Shown here: piece by piece, positions 49,136 through 62,670 of the stretch | Layout of the letters: each line of letters opens with the position of its first letter | Position numbering within the stretch: position 1 is the stretch's first letter | NCBI RefSeq assembly: GCF_024713945.1 | Contig: NC_134682.1 | Span: forward strand, 2,728,001-2,792,000 | From: Dermatophagoides farinae | Lineage: Eukaryota > Arthropoda > Arachnida > Sarcoptiformes > Pyroglyphidae | Direction of reading: 5' to 3' | Length of the DNA stretch: 64,000 bases | Made by a program: the position numbers and the translations under genes | The notes under the pieces: generated by a model | Database searches by the model: none | Told to the model about the DNA's origin: nothing | Seen by the model: the letters and a program-made list of their open reading frames with translations, nothing else

Positions 49136-50306
49136 TTTTTTTGATTTTCTAAATATTAACAAAATTTGAAACGAAAAAAAAAATTTGTAAATAAGAATTT
49201 AACACCGAAATGAATTTGAAAATCGGAATTGATGTATATATATCACACGAACACAGCGAACACCAGCGAAATGGTAACAGTGAAATGATGAAAGATTTTT
49301 TTTGTATTTTATTTTTTTTTGTTCTGGTAAATTTTTTTTTTTTACTGTTTGTTGCACGGATGATGATTCACACCCACAATGTATGTATATAAGAGATTGG
49401 GAGTGGACAAATTAGAAAAAAAACGTGGTTTTGAAATTGTTTCCACACTATTTTGAATTGAATTGATTGATTACAAAATGAATGTGTGTGTGTGTGTATG
49501 TAGCGCAGTGTATTATTATTGGTGGATCATTCGATTCATATCGAATAATAAAACACCAGTAGTCAAATGATTCAGATGATGATTATTGGACGATTGATAT
49601 CATTCATTTCATTTATATATGTGGAAAAAAAATTGATAAAATTCATTTTTTTTTCTGAAGAGAATGATTATCAAATAGTAGATATTGATTCATTGAAATG
49701 ACAACTACGATGACAACAACAACAACAACAACAACAACAACAGTAACGACAATGACACAACAACAACAACAACAACAACAAGTAGCAATAAAAAAAAATT
49801 ATATGCAGATTATTTTTTTTTCTTTTTCATTAGAAAATGGGATATAGATCATCATCATCATGATCAAACACAGCGGTCAATACTGTTGGATTTTGATTGA
49901 ATTGAATCATTTGATATTTGCAATTTGAATTTTTCTTCATAATCATATTTGAGGGAAAAATTCAACGATATGATTGTATCATCATTATCATTTGTAATGA
50001 AAATATAAAAAAAAAATTATTCACACACACAACAAAAAATCAGAAATCAATCAAATAAAATAAATCAATGATATGAGATAGATTGCAATTCAATGTTTTG
50101 ATAATACAAAAATGAAAAAAAAACTTATAGCCAGTTTTTGATAAAATGAAATAAAATAAAAGAATCGATTGATGAGTGCAAAAAGAATTTTCTAATCATC
50201 AGGCATAATATAAAATACTCGATTCGAATGAAACGAACAAAAAAATAACGTGGTTCAATCGGTACTGTGGAATGTTCATTCATTCATCATCATCATCGTA
50301 ATCATC

Positions 50307-50339
50307 GTAACGATGGACATACCTACCGTCCATCGTTAC
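50307..50339. repeat. Perfect 12-bp inverted repeat, 9-nt loop
   Basis: GTAACGATGGAC at 307-318 of this kilobase is exactly complementary to GTCCATCGTTAC at 50328-50339, separated by ATACCTACC. It is relatively GC-rich for this DNA. Function unknown; the stem is too short for a typical miRNA precursor. Confidence 0.85.
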
Positions 50340-50928
50340 CATATATCATCAACATTTTTATTCGTCATCGTTGTTGTCACATGTTAACCACCACCACCAC
50401 CACCACCACCAATTTTTTTTTCTTGATTTCCTTAACCAACAACAACCACCACATTTTTATTTCAATCCATCCACAAAAATGAGATATATCTTTCAGTCTT
50501 TTTTTTTTATATATATCCAGTTTAAAAAAAACCCACATCCAATGATATGATGATTTGATAAGATCACTATATTCAGTCAGTTTTAATCAAAAGAGAGAGA
50601 GAGAGAGATAGAAAAAGCTTTTTTAAGTTGTTGTCGTTGATTATATATGATTAAATACACTATACTGTTCCGACAGAAATCTTGCAATATTCAATTGATA
50701 AATGGTCAAACATTTATGTTTGGAAAAATATTTTGGTGAAAAGAGAAAGTTGTACTATGATTCATATGGAAAATATTTCAATATTTTTGATTAGACAAAT
50801 TTATGAAATATAAAAATGAGACAAAAAAAAACCTGAATTTTTGATTTAAAAAAAAAAATCTTTGAAATTGAAAAGAAAATATTTTCAACAATAACAAAAA
50901 TTTCCATTACTATGAGGGTAGGCTTTTG

Positions 50929-50944
50929 TCACGCCATCTAGTGT
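50929..50944 (-). promoter_or_regulatory. CTCF-like site 3
   Basis: Minus strand ACACTAGATGGCGTGA matches 13 of 16 positions of CCASYAGRKGGCRSYR and shares the 10-mer ACTAGATGGC with the other two sites. It lies between the divergent PPAT and ATP8B genes. Confidence 0.42.
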
Positions 50945-53177
50945 TTCTATGGTCACACACACACACACATATGTTTTTTTCTTCTCAATTCAAACACGAC
51001 AGGAAACGGCGCAGAATCGAATCGAATTTTTTTTTTTTTTGATCAGAATCCAATACCAGCCACACTCACAAGTCTTGTAATCTTGTCTGGAAAAAAAATC
51101 CATCCAGAAAAGATTCTCGAATATTGATTGATTTTAATATTATATTTTTTTTCCGAAATCAAAATCCAAAATAATATCATTTATTATGAGTATGTAAAAA
51201 TACCAATCTTGACATTGATCATTGTGATTGATCATTCTAATCATCATTATCAATCTTATCTTAATTATAGCATAATCCTAATACCATACATACTCACAAA
51301 CGATAATGATCAACGAATAATTAATTATTGTGAATGAATTACTATTGTGTTTTATTGATAAAATCAACTGACAACAACGATACAATGATATCAACAACAA
51401 TGCCATGACAACTTGATATCCGGACATTAATATCAGGTATTTTAAATTTCATTCATTTATCAATGACTATGATGATGATGATAACTTTTTTTTTGTGTGC
51501 TTGTGCGGTAAAAAACAAATAAAAAATTTTTTTTTTAATCATCATCATTCAGTCACAATTGAAATTATCATATCATCATCATTTTTATTTTATTTCCATA
51601 AATTTTTTTTTCCATAGATAATTACATACAGCGAACCGAAAATAGGAATAGAAATACTGATTAATCATCATCGATGATCATCATCATTATAATAGCCATT
51701 TTTTTAAAAATTGGATTCAACAATTTTTTACATTTTAGTGTGATTCAGGCTACGAACAATTATCCAATGATTCTGTTGTTTTGTTCACTCACCAAAACGT
51801 TTATCGTCTTATTTGATTATATTGGAAAAAAAATTTCAATCAATTACGGAAATCATTGTGAATTATTTAAAAAGTGTATATTGCTGACCTGATTATCCGA
51901 TATCTGATTCTAGTTCCGGCATATAGAAAACAAACAAAAAAGTAAAAGCCGTTACAAATTATATCTCATCATCATCATCAATATGATAATCATCGAGTGA
52001 TTGTTTTGAATTTGAGCAATTTTTCTTTCAATCCGGAATCGCTTACCTTGGCTTATTTTTGTTTCATCATCAACATCAAAAAAATGATGATTATGTGTAT
52101 ACTAGTGACAAAGTTGATTCATAGTTTTTTTTTCGGGCCCCGATCACCATCCCCATCATCTCATTAAGTAGAGAAATTCTTCCTCGCTGTGTGTGTGTGT
52201 ATGTGTGTGTGTTTATGGTTCCCATCCATCCATTTTCATATAAATATTTTCTTCTCATTTACTTCAATCATTGATCTATCTGATGATCGGGTTCTTGCAT
52301 AGGAAGAGACTAGAAAAAAAAGGAGAAAGAAACAGTGAAAAAACTTTTCTTTTTGTTTCTGGTCCAATCGAATGATAGGCGCACCCAAACACACACACAC
52401 ACACATGATCCCGTTATCTTCAAAGTACCACAAACAATGACATTGTGTGTGTGTGTATGTATGTATGTATTACCATCATATATCGTGTGTATAATAATAA
52501 AAATAATAATATTTGGCGTGCCAATCATTGAATATTTGTCCCTCGACAATATCCATATTTTATTCTTCTTAGGTGTTGTTTTTGGTTTGGTTTGGTTTTG
52601 TTTGGTTGATCGGTTATACACCGTGTGTATTAATGTATGTATTGGCTGTTATAAGTGCAATTTGCTTATCAATAAAACCACTTTCAACATTGGATGATTT
52701 TTCATTGTTATATTTCTTTATTTTTGCATTTTTTTTTCTCTCTCTCTCTCAACTGATTTTAGAGATTGGCTTCAAATCAATGTTTATTTTGATTTCGTTT
52801 GCAGGTTTTTGTCTGTGTGTGTGTGTGTACGGTTTGATTACATATCCGATCCATTTCAATAATTTTACAAGAGTTCAATTGGATTCTTGTTCAAACAATC
52901 CAAACAAAAAACAACAACAGCAACAACAACATCATCACATCATATCTTTGTTTATGTTTTTCAATTATAAATGTTACCGATAATTATTGCAATCAAATTG
53001 ATCGTCATGTGAATCACCATCATCATCATCATCAGAAATAATGTTAAAAAAGAAATTTAAAATAATAACAAAATTGAAAATTTGTTCTAATCAACAAAAA
53101 ATCATTATTCATCAATCATCATCTTAATTTCATTTTCTTCTTTTTTTTCAACATTTTTTTCTTCATTCACACATTCA

Positions 53178-56100
53178 ATGGCTATTCGACGTAATCGACG
53201 ACGAACAGGTAAATATCTATCTATTATTGATTTTAAGAATTTGTAATTCTCACCATAGACACAAACGTAAAATACAATTCAATCACCTTATCGATTTTTT
53301 TTATATATAAGATTCAAAATCAGTTCAATAGAATATAGAAATTAATTCACCATCAACGTTATTATCGATCTTGTTTGTATGAAACAAAAAACAATTTGAT
53401 TCCATCATCTAACTAGGTAGTAGTGGTTTACATAAATGTCCATCATTGGCCTTCTTGTTACATAATGACAACAAGAAGTTTCTTAAATGGTTTTGTTTCA
53501 AAACGCCGAATATATGTGTATGTGTTTGATTGTCATGACAATCATGAATATAAACAAATCAATCAATCAAACAAGAAAACAAGAAAAGAATATAAATCGA
53601 ATCAATCAAATTGTTTTGTGACACAAATCGATGACAAACGACAACATGTGAAAAATGAAACAAGACAAATAAAAAAAAACGCTCAAAAGTCCTTGACAAA
53701 TGTATTTATCAAAAGATAACGGAATTTCAAGAATTCTCAAATATAAATCTAGAAACAAAAATTTGTATCTGCAACTAAAATTTTAAATTATTTTCCATCT
53801 TTTTCTCACCATTAAAACAATCGGACACAGTTGTTGATTGTTTTTTTTCGACTTTAAAGAGAGAGAGATGGCGATGAATAAAATTATCGTAATTGTCATT
53901 ATGAACAACATGAACAGATCAATCAAATCGATAGATCGATCGATCGATTGATTGGCCGTTCAATATATATATATCATACACACAATAAAAATGACCTAAT
54001 GATAAAAATCGAAAGCACGATAAAAAACAGAATGAAAGCAAAAAAAATAAAACACCGGTCCATAGTATTCTGAGGGCCAAAATCAATTTTTTCAATCTAT
54101 ACTTTTTGATGACAATCATCAATGAACTGAGAACAAAATAATTTTTTTTGTCCATCAGACACTTACAAGTAAGATTCTAACAAACCAACCAAATAGCCAG
54201 CCATCCAGCCAGCCATATTAGTGTCACCCAATCAATCTATCTATCTATGTATGTGTGTGTGTGTGTGTCTGTATAGGTTTTTTTCTGGCTGAATTGAATG
54301 GAATATAATTTATTAATTCGCTTCTTTATATGCCCTTTTTTCCCTTTTCCGATCATCATCATCATCATCATCGAATGAAATTACCGCACCCAAAAAAAAA
54401 AGAAAATAACCGCAGTGTCGTCCGTTTTCATTTTTCATTCATTCGATCAAATAACAGAGATTTTTTACAGTGAAAAAAAAACAACAACCTTACCATTATT
54501 ATTGTTAACTGGGTGTGTTTGTGTGTTTGTTATCTATGTTAAAGATATTATTATTGACTCAAATTCAACTAAAATCTAGAATATAAAAAAAAATTGATGA
54601 TTCTGTGCATTTTTTCATCATTGTCGTTGTCGTTTTTTTTTGTCGTCGATTTAAATGAAGAAAAATGTGATTTTTTTTTTTCGTTGGTTAAAAAAAAAAA
54701 AATTATGTCGATGACAATTGATTGACCTAAATTTTGTATTTTATATTGTCTTGAATTTTATTTTGTTATTGTCCTTGTGTTGTGTTTGGAAAACAAAACA
54801 AAACAGATTTTATTTGGCCCAATTTTACACACACACACAAAAAGATGAAAAAAAATATGAATCAACATTTTTTAATGGACAATATGAATAATAAGATTTT
54901 GAAATTATTAAAATTTTTCTATAATCGTACTATTTTCATTTCCGGAAATTTTTTTTCCATTCTTGAAACAGAAAATGAACGAATTATTCGTGCCAATGAT
55001 CCAGTATTTAATTCAAAATTTCATTATGCAGTATGTATATATATATTGACTATTATTTTTCCAGAAATAATTTTCATTTTTTTTTTATAAAAAAATTTTT
55101 TCCAGAAAAATTATATAAAAACTTCCAAATATACATTGTTAACATTTTTACCATTAAATTTATTTGTACAATTTCAACGTTTGGCAAATTTTTATTTTTT
55201 ATGTTTACTAATATTACAGGTGAGTGTGTGAATTTAGAATTTTAAATTGAAAAAATTTTGTTTTTTTTTTGTTCGTCTATTATCGCAAAAATCACTAAAT
55301 CAGCTCATACCATTCATATCATCATTAACGCCAATAACAACAGCTGTGCCTTTGATTTTTGTATTATTAATCACAGCCATTAAAGATGCAATCGATGATA
55401 TTGTAAGTAATATATGGATTGTTTTGTTTTTCATTCTTTTTGATCACCAATCATCCATTCATTCATAAATTCATTCATTATTTTAGCAAAAACATCGAAG
55501 TGATAATCAGGTTAATAATCGTCTATCAAAAGTATTACGTAATGGTAAATTAATCGATGAAAGATGGTTCAAAGTACAAGTTGGTGATATTATACTTATT
55601 GAAAATGATAATTTTGTTGCTGCCGATTTACTTTTACTATCAACAAGTGAACCTAATGGCCTTTGTTATGTTGAAACTGCCGAACTTGATGGGTAAGTGT
55701 ATCATCATTATTATTAAAAAGAAAGAAATCTATCATTTCATTTTTATTTTCATCGTCTGTTTTGTTTGTTTACAACAGTGAAACCAATCTTAAATGTCGA
55801 CAAGCTTTACCTGAAACTGCCGAATTAAGTGACAATATTGATCGTTTAGCGGAATTTTGTGGTGAAATCAATTGTGAAGCACCGAATAATAATCTTACGA
55901 AATTTGAAGGTGTACTCAAATGGCGTGATGATAAATTTTCACTAGATAATGATAAAATGCTTTTACGTGGTTGCCGATTACGAAACACTAAATGGTGTTT
56001 CGGTGTCGTCATATTTGCCGGCCGTGATACAAAATTAATGCAAAATAGTGGTAAAACCATATTCAAACGAACGAGTTTGGATCGATTATTAAATCTTCTC

Positions 56101-59100
56101 ATCTTAGGCGTATGTTTGATTTATGTCCATTTTTAATCTAAATTAATTTGAATTTCTTAATTCGATTCAATAGATTGTATTATTCCTGATTATAATGTGC
56201 CTTTTTTGTACAATTGCTTGTGGTGTATGGGAAACGCTCACTGGACAATATTTTCGTATTTATCTACCATGGGATCATGTTGTACCACCGAATCCAACAT
56301 CTGGTGCAACAATCATATCGATACTTGTATTTTTTTCTTATGCTATCGTATTGAATACTGTGGTGCCAATATCATTATATGTTAGTGTGGAAATTATACG
56401 TTTTTTCCATTCATTGTGGATTAATTGGGATATTAAAATGTATTATGAACCAATGGATACACCAGCAAAAGCTCGTACAACAACATTGAATGAAGAATTG
56501 GGACAAATTCAATATATATTTTCCGATAAAACCGGTACATTAACACAGAATATAATGACATTTAATAAATGTACAATAATGGGAATACATTATGGTGATA
56601 TTATTGATGATCGTGGTGAACCAATTGAAATCACAGAACATACACCAGCCGTTGATTTTTCTGCAAATTCATTGTATGAGAAAAAATTTAAATTTTATGA
56701 TTCAAAATTATTGAATGAAGTTAATGAAGGCAATGAAGATGTACATGAATTTTTTCGTTTATTAGCCGTATGTCATACGGTTATGTGTGAAGAAAAAGAT
56801 GGAAATCTCGAATATCAAGCACAATCACCGGATGAAGCTGCCTTGACATCAGCTGCACGTAATTTTGGATTTGTTTTTCGGGTAAGTTTGTTATTCATGA
56901 AGTGATTTTGAAAAAAAAATTTAAATTCATTTTTATATTAGAGTCGGACACCGACAAGCATCACGATCATTGAATTGGGACAAATACAAACGTATGAATT
57001 ATTGGATATTCTAGATTTTAATAATGTACGAAAACGAATGTCAGTAATTGTCAGACAGAATGGTCAAATAAAATTATATTGTAAAGGTGCTGATAGTATG
57101 ATATTTGAAAGAATGGATCCATCATGCGAAATGATCAAAGAAACTACAATGGAACATTTGAATAAATTTGCAAGTGAAGGATTACGAACATTATGTTTGG
57201 CTAGTAAAATTATTGATGAAAATTTCTATCAATCATGGAAATATCGATTACAAGAAGCAAGTTGTTCATTAGAGAATCGTGAAGAAAAAGTCGATGCCTG
57301 TTATGAAGAGATCGAGCAGAATTTAATTCTTCTTGGTGCAACAGCAATCGAAGATAAATTACAGGATGGTGTACCACAAACAATTGCTAATCTAGCATTG
57401 GCTGGTATCAAACTTTGGGTATTGACTGGTGATAAACAAGAAACAGCTATCAATATTGGTTACAGTTGTCAATTATTATCGGATGATATGGCCGATGTAT
57501 TTGTCATAGAAGGATGGGAATTTGATCAAGTCAAAGGTGAATTAATGGCCTGTCGTGATATAATGAAAATGGTTGCAAAACAGCAGCAACAAAAAAATTC
57601 CAATATGAATTGTGATGTATCTGTGATAACATTCGAAGATGATACAACCAATATTCATCCAAGTTGTAATAATATCAATAATAACAACAATAAAATGAAT
57701 GCCTTAAATTCATTGGCTACTACATATAATGTTACAAGATTGAATCCAAATCCTGATTCAATGAATGATTCAACAGAATTTGCATTGGTTATAAATGGCC
57801 ATAGTCTGATACATGCATTGGATCCAGCATTAGAACGATTATTTCTTGAAGTTGCATCAACATGTAAAGCAGTGATCTGTTGTCGTGTAACACCATTACA
57901 AAAAGCATTGGTTGTTGATCTAGTCAAAAGATATAAAAAAGCCGTAACATTAGCCATTGGTGATGGTGCCAATGATGTTAGTATGATCAAAAGTATGTAA
58001 AATTTTTTTTTTTATTTAGAAAAAAATTAAATTAAATTCTTTTTTTATAGCTGCTCATATTGGTGTCGGTATTAGCGGCCAGGAAGGTATGCAAGCTGTA
58101 TTATCAAGTGATTTTTCTATCGCACAATTCCGTTATTTAGAACGTTTATTATTAGTACATGGCCGTTGGTCATATCTACGAATGTGTAAATTTTTACAAT
58201 ATTTTTTCTATAAAAATTTCTCGTTTACATTATGTAATTTATGGTATGCATTTTTTTGCGGTTTTTCGGCTCAGGTAAGAAATTGATTGATTGTAAAAAA
58301 ATGTACTAATTGTTATTTTGTTTAATTGAATCTAAAATAGACATTATTCGATCCTGTTTTTATATCATTTTACAATGTATTCTATACATCATTACCAGTG
58401 TTAGCAATGGGAATATTTGATCAAGATGTTGACGATATTTTTTCCGTTCATTTTCCATTACTTTATACACCAGGAATAATTGATTTATTATTCAACAAAC
58501 TGATTTTTCTTAAAAGTGTTGCACATGGTATTATTACGTCTTTCGTATTGTTTTTTGTATCATATGGTACATTTAAAAATGCTGTCGGACCTGAAGGTAT
58601 TAATTTGGATGGACATCAAATATTCGGTACGGTTGTATCGACCATTTTAGTGATTGTTGTCACAGCACAGGTAGGTTTCAATTTTTTTTTGATGATTAAT
58701 TTGTTTCATCTCAAATTATGATTCTCAAATCGATATCTAGATTGCACTGGATACATCATATTGGACTGTATTCAATCATATAGTTATATGGGGTAGTTTG
58801 GCATTTTATTTTTCACTTACATTATTGATCAATAGTAATTTTATTGGCAATCAATATTTGGGATGTTTTCGTATGACATTAAGTAGTGGACAATTTTGGT
58901 TTACAATGTTCATCATATTGATTATATTATTATTTCCTGTTATTGCTGTTCGTTTCTATAATATTACCGTACATCCAACATTAAGTGATCGTTGTCGTAT
59001 TAAACAAAGATATCTAAGGAAAAAAGCATTGGTACATTCATATGATCCATATATACGAAGAAAAAGTTCAGCATTACGTAGTCGTCGTTCAATACGATCA

Positions 59101-59430
59101 GGTTATGCATTTGCCCATCAAGAAGGATTTGGTCATCTAATAACTAGTGGAAAAATTATGCGTGGAAAAACACAAAGTTATAATTTAAATGTTCCAAATA
59201 ATCACCGAATGACAACTACGACGACGACGACATCCACATCTAATACAATGAATTCGAAAGCTAATTTAACAACATCATCTAATCATCATCATCGTCATAA
59301 TCAGCAGCATCATCATCATCATAGACATGATCAACAACAACAACAACCACATCAATCGACAATCAATCAATTGAATCGAGCAAAAGTAACACCTATATCA
59401 TATAATAAACAACCACCCGATATGATTTAG
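53178..59430 (+). CDS. ATP8B: P4-ATPase phospholipid flippase, ATP8B type
   Basis: Exons: join(53178..53208,54972..55030,55106..55219,55304..55402,55487..55692,55779..56109,56174..56881,56942..57992,58051..58274,58341..58670,58741..59430), 1280 aa. P4-ATPases move phospholipids from outer to cytosolic leaflets with a CDC50 subunit. Motifs: [19 protein letters not shown] (TM1), ELDGETNLK (actuator dephosphorylation loop), [12 protein letters not shown] (about 345-356), SDKTGTLTQ with the phosphorylated Asp near 398, [27 protein letters not shown] and [31 protein letters not shown] then TSGKIMR at the C-terminus is typical of ATP8B. The tail is His/Gln-rich. Exon 1 ([10 protein letters not shown]) splices in phase across 1.76 kb to [19 protein letters not shown]; an alternative first exon with ATG at 54845 is also open in frame into exon 2. 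Confidence 0.94.
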
Positions 59431-61765
59431 TTTTTGATAATTAATCAAAATGTGTAATTTTATAAAATTTACCTGAAGAAAATAATGTTTTTAATTGTGT
59501 AAATTGTTTGTTTTTTTTCGTTGTTGTTGAAAATTTATTTAGAAAATTATTATTATTAACAATTTAAAATTTGAAATTCAATTTGCATCTATCGATCTGA
59601 TTGTTTTGTGTATTTGTATTTGATCAGTAAAAAAAAAAATATATCTGAGCACCCAAACACCCCAATACAGATAGAGAAGCTGAAAAAATCCAGGTTCAGA
59701 AAAAGAAATTTAAGCTCAGTAGCGATTCGTTTATTTTTTTTTTTTTCATTCATTCAACACAGGTGTCAAGTGATTAGACAGCTTTTTAGTTTGAATTTGA
59801 ATTCAAGCTATGATTTTTTTTTTGACCATCACGATGATGATGATGAAGCAAATTATATTCGTCGTCATTTTTTTTTTCTCTTTTGGTTCACAATCTAGCC
59901 TAGGGCCCATAGGTTGTTGTTGATTACGATATTTATATTATAAATGATGAATCATGACTGGTAGCACATCCAGATTTCTCCCTCTTAGAGCTTAATTTGT
60001 GGCCAACGATCATCATCATCATCATCATCATGAGCTTCTGCGTTTGCTACTATTGTTTATGCTAGATCTTTTTTCAATAATTTACTTTTATTTTTTTTTT
60101 ACTATATTGAATGAAAAACATACATTGACAGTGATATGATAAATTTGAATGTTTGTTCTTCATCAGTATAGTGGAGAGTATATAGTTGTATATGTTTTTA
60201 CACCTAATCATCATCATCAGGGTTTGTTGTTGAATATAAGGGCAAAAAAAACTAAACTAAATCAACTAAAAGAAAAAAATAGAAAAATTATGGCTTGTGG
60301 CCAAAGATTGATTTTTTTTTCATTTTCGTTACCTGGACAAATCTGGGCTCAAGTTTTTTTTCTTCTCTCGTTGCATACTATACTATATATACTGTATATT
60401 TCTTTTCAAATATAGATACGGAATATTATAGCTTGCACAGCTTGTTTGATGTTCGAACAAAGAGTAAGTGAAAAAAGAGATAACGTTGCATCCATCTTTT
60501 TCAAGTTTTGACAAATTTTCAAAAAAAAGACGAAACAGAAAAAAATAAGTGAACAACACAGGTGTCAACGAACCTAGTGAGGATGATGATGATCAGATTG
60601 CCCCTGTGTGTGTGTGTGTGTGTTGATGGCCGAACAACAACAATTCAACGAAGAAAAAAAAGACAATAATAGCCTCCGTATAATTTTGGGTGGATTCGGT
60701 TAAGTTAAAATTGAAAATTGACCGCAAAAGATGCAAATGAATTGGATTTTAAATGTTTTTCATTTTTTGAATTCGAATCATTAGCTGATTGTGTTGTAAC
60801 CATGTTGTGCACACATCATACATGATAATGTGTCTAATGATGAGTTTTTTTTTCTTCATTTCTATCCATATTTACTGAATCTGGGATTTTTATTTTTCTA
60901 TTTGGTTTTTTTCTTGTTCACTGATCATTCGGTACCAAATGCATAATGGTATCATCACCCAATAATGACCATCATCGTCATTAAGATCATCATCTGGGAC
61001 ATGAAATGTAATACCATATATAACTAACTCACATGCACCAAAGTTCGAGGGTCGTGTCATTTTCATTTTCATTCGATCCGTTCGATTTGATTTGTCCATC
61101 TTTGTCGTCGTAGTTGTTGTCATCATCGTCAAACTCTCACCTCGTCCAACAAAACCTTAACCTCAAGATGAACTTGGTTTTTTTTCTTTTCTTTTTTTTT
61201 GTCATTGGTTGTATATTTGACTGGTTTGAGATTGACATTTGGGTGTTTTGTATTGCCATGTGTATTATAGTGGATTTGATCATATTTTTATTTTTTGTTG
61301 CTTTCCATTCTAGGCCACAACACACATACACACACACACATATGACCAAAGATTTATCGATTTTTTTTCTCTTAGTCATTGGGTTCGTATATGAGTGATA
61401 TTCACCAAGTCCAGTGATTTGAATGGAATATATTCAGCTGAGCAAGAAACAACAACAACAACAACAAAATCAGAGACAAGTGCAATAAGGCCCATCGAAC
61501 AAACAAACCAACAACAACAACTACAACAAAAAAAAGCAAACCTTGCAAGGTTCATAACGTAAAAAAAACGAAGGGAGAGAAAAATATTGCCTGGGCTTTA
61601 GATTTTAATGAAACCAAAAGGAAAAAACGAAAGAAAGAAAGAATATATTTTATTTGCTTATTTTCGTTTGTTGCTGTTCGACCAGGCTTTTTATACAACT
61701 TGTTGTTATTGTCGTCTTCTTAGTCGTCGTCGTTGTCGTCGTAGTTTTGTTATTGTCGTTGGTTA

Positions 61766-61802
<37 letters not shown>

Positions 61803-62126
61803 TGTATGATCTGATTGCATTGAAATCCAAGTTTATAATGACGTTTGTGTGAAATGATTGCATACACAACAACTTGTTGCTCTGGCTCGATACAAATCAT
61901 CAATCGATTTTGAATTGTGGTCCAAAATTACAGATTATACAGCAACAGTCAATTTATTGTTGAACTTTTTTTTGTAGTTGTTGTTGTCCACAAATTAAAT
62001 TGGTGCAACTTTTTTTTCTGCTTTCTCTTTTACAATTCATATATTTCATCTCCCCCCAATTTACCCCCTTCTCCTCCTCTTATTTCTTGTATTACTTTAT
62101 ATGGCCAGTGTTAGGTTGACAGGTGG

Positions 62127-62157
<31 letters not shown>

Positions 62158-62670
62158 TGATCATTCGCCAATCATATTACGTTCATCTGAGGATTGGTTG
62201 CAGCTAGTCAACCAACCACCAATCAGGGTGCAAAATACACACACAAAAAAAACAACGATTACGCTAGCTATAGGCTGGACTTAAGATTTAGAACATAATA
62301 AAAAAAAGAGACAATCAAATGAAGAAAAGAAAAAAAAATGAAAATAAAGTCTGGATCTATCGTACGATAGCTGTCCAGTGTCTGTTTGGACATGATATCA
62401 GAAACATTTGTTTGAATTTTGCAACTTTAAACTTTGATTTTTTTTTTTTTGGCGCGCATTTACTTTGTTGAAGCAGAAACTTGAATTTTCATCAATTATT
62501 TTATCATCAATCGTTTTCAAAAAATTTTTTTCTCTTTTCTACATAATTGTGATTTTCAAAGCAATGATCATATTTTGGCCATAGATTTTACAAGTGACAT
62601 TCAGATTCCTTAATATTAATTTTATCCGGAAAATCCCTTCGATTATTATTTAAAAAAAAAATACAACAAG
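59431..62670. other. Gene-free region between ATP8B and CDKN1
   Basis: About 3.2 kb on the 3' side of ATP8B and upstream of CDKN1. It has GAT/CAT runs (60010-60029, 62129-62157), CA/TG runs (60606-60622, 61768-61799), CAA runs (61451-61466) and poly(T). No coding signature with a recognisable domain was found. The CDKN1 promoter should lie at the right end. Confidence 0.5.

Larger units (their letters stand above)
49136..53177. other. Gene-free region between PPAT and ATP8B
   Basis: Four kilobases between divergent genes. It contains ACA runs (49721-49740, 49759-49780), a CAC/ACC run (50390-50410), TG runs (52192-52210, 52442-52454), GA near 50593-50608, a perfect hairpin at 50307-50339 and a CTCF-like site at 50929. 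Frames found are repeat-derived or lack motifs. Expected: PPAT promoter at left, ATP8B promoter at right. Confidence 0.5.

Noticed and set aside
62115-62135. Possible fourth CTCF-like site (ACAGGTGGCC)
   Set aside because: Only the AGGTGGC core matches; flanking consensus positions fail and the shared ACTAGATGGC 10-mer is absent.
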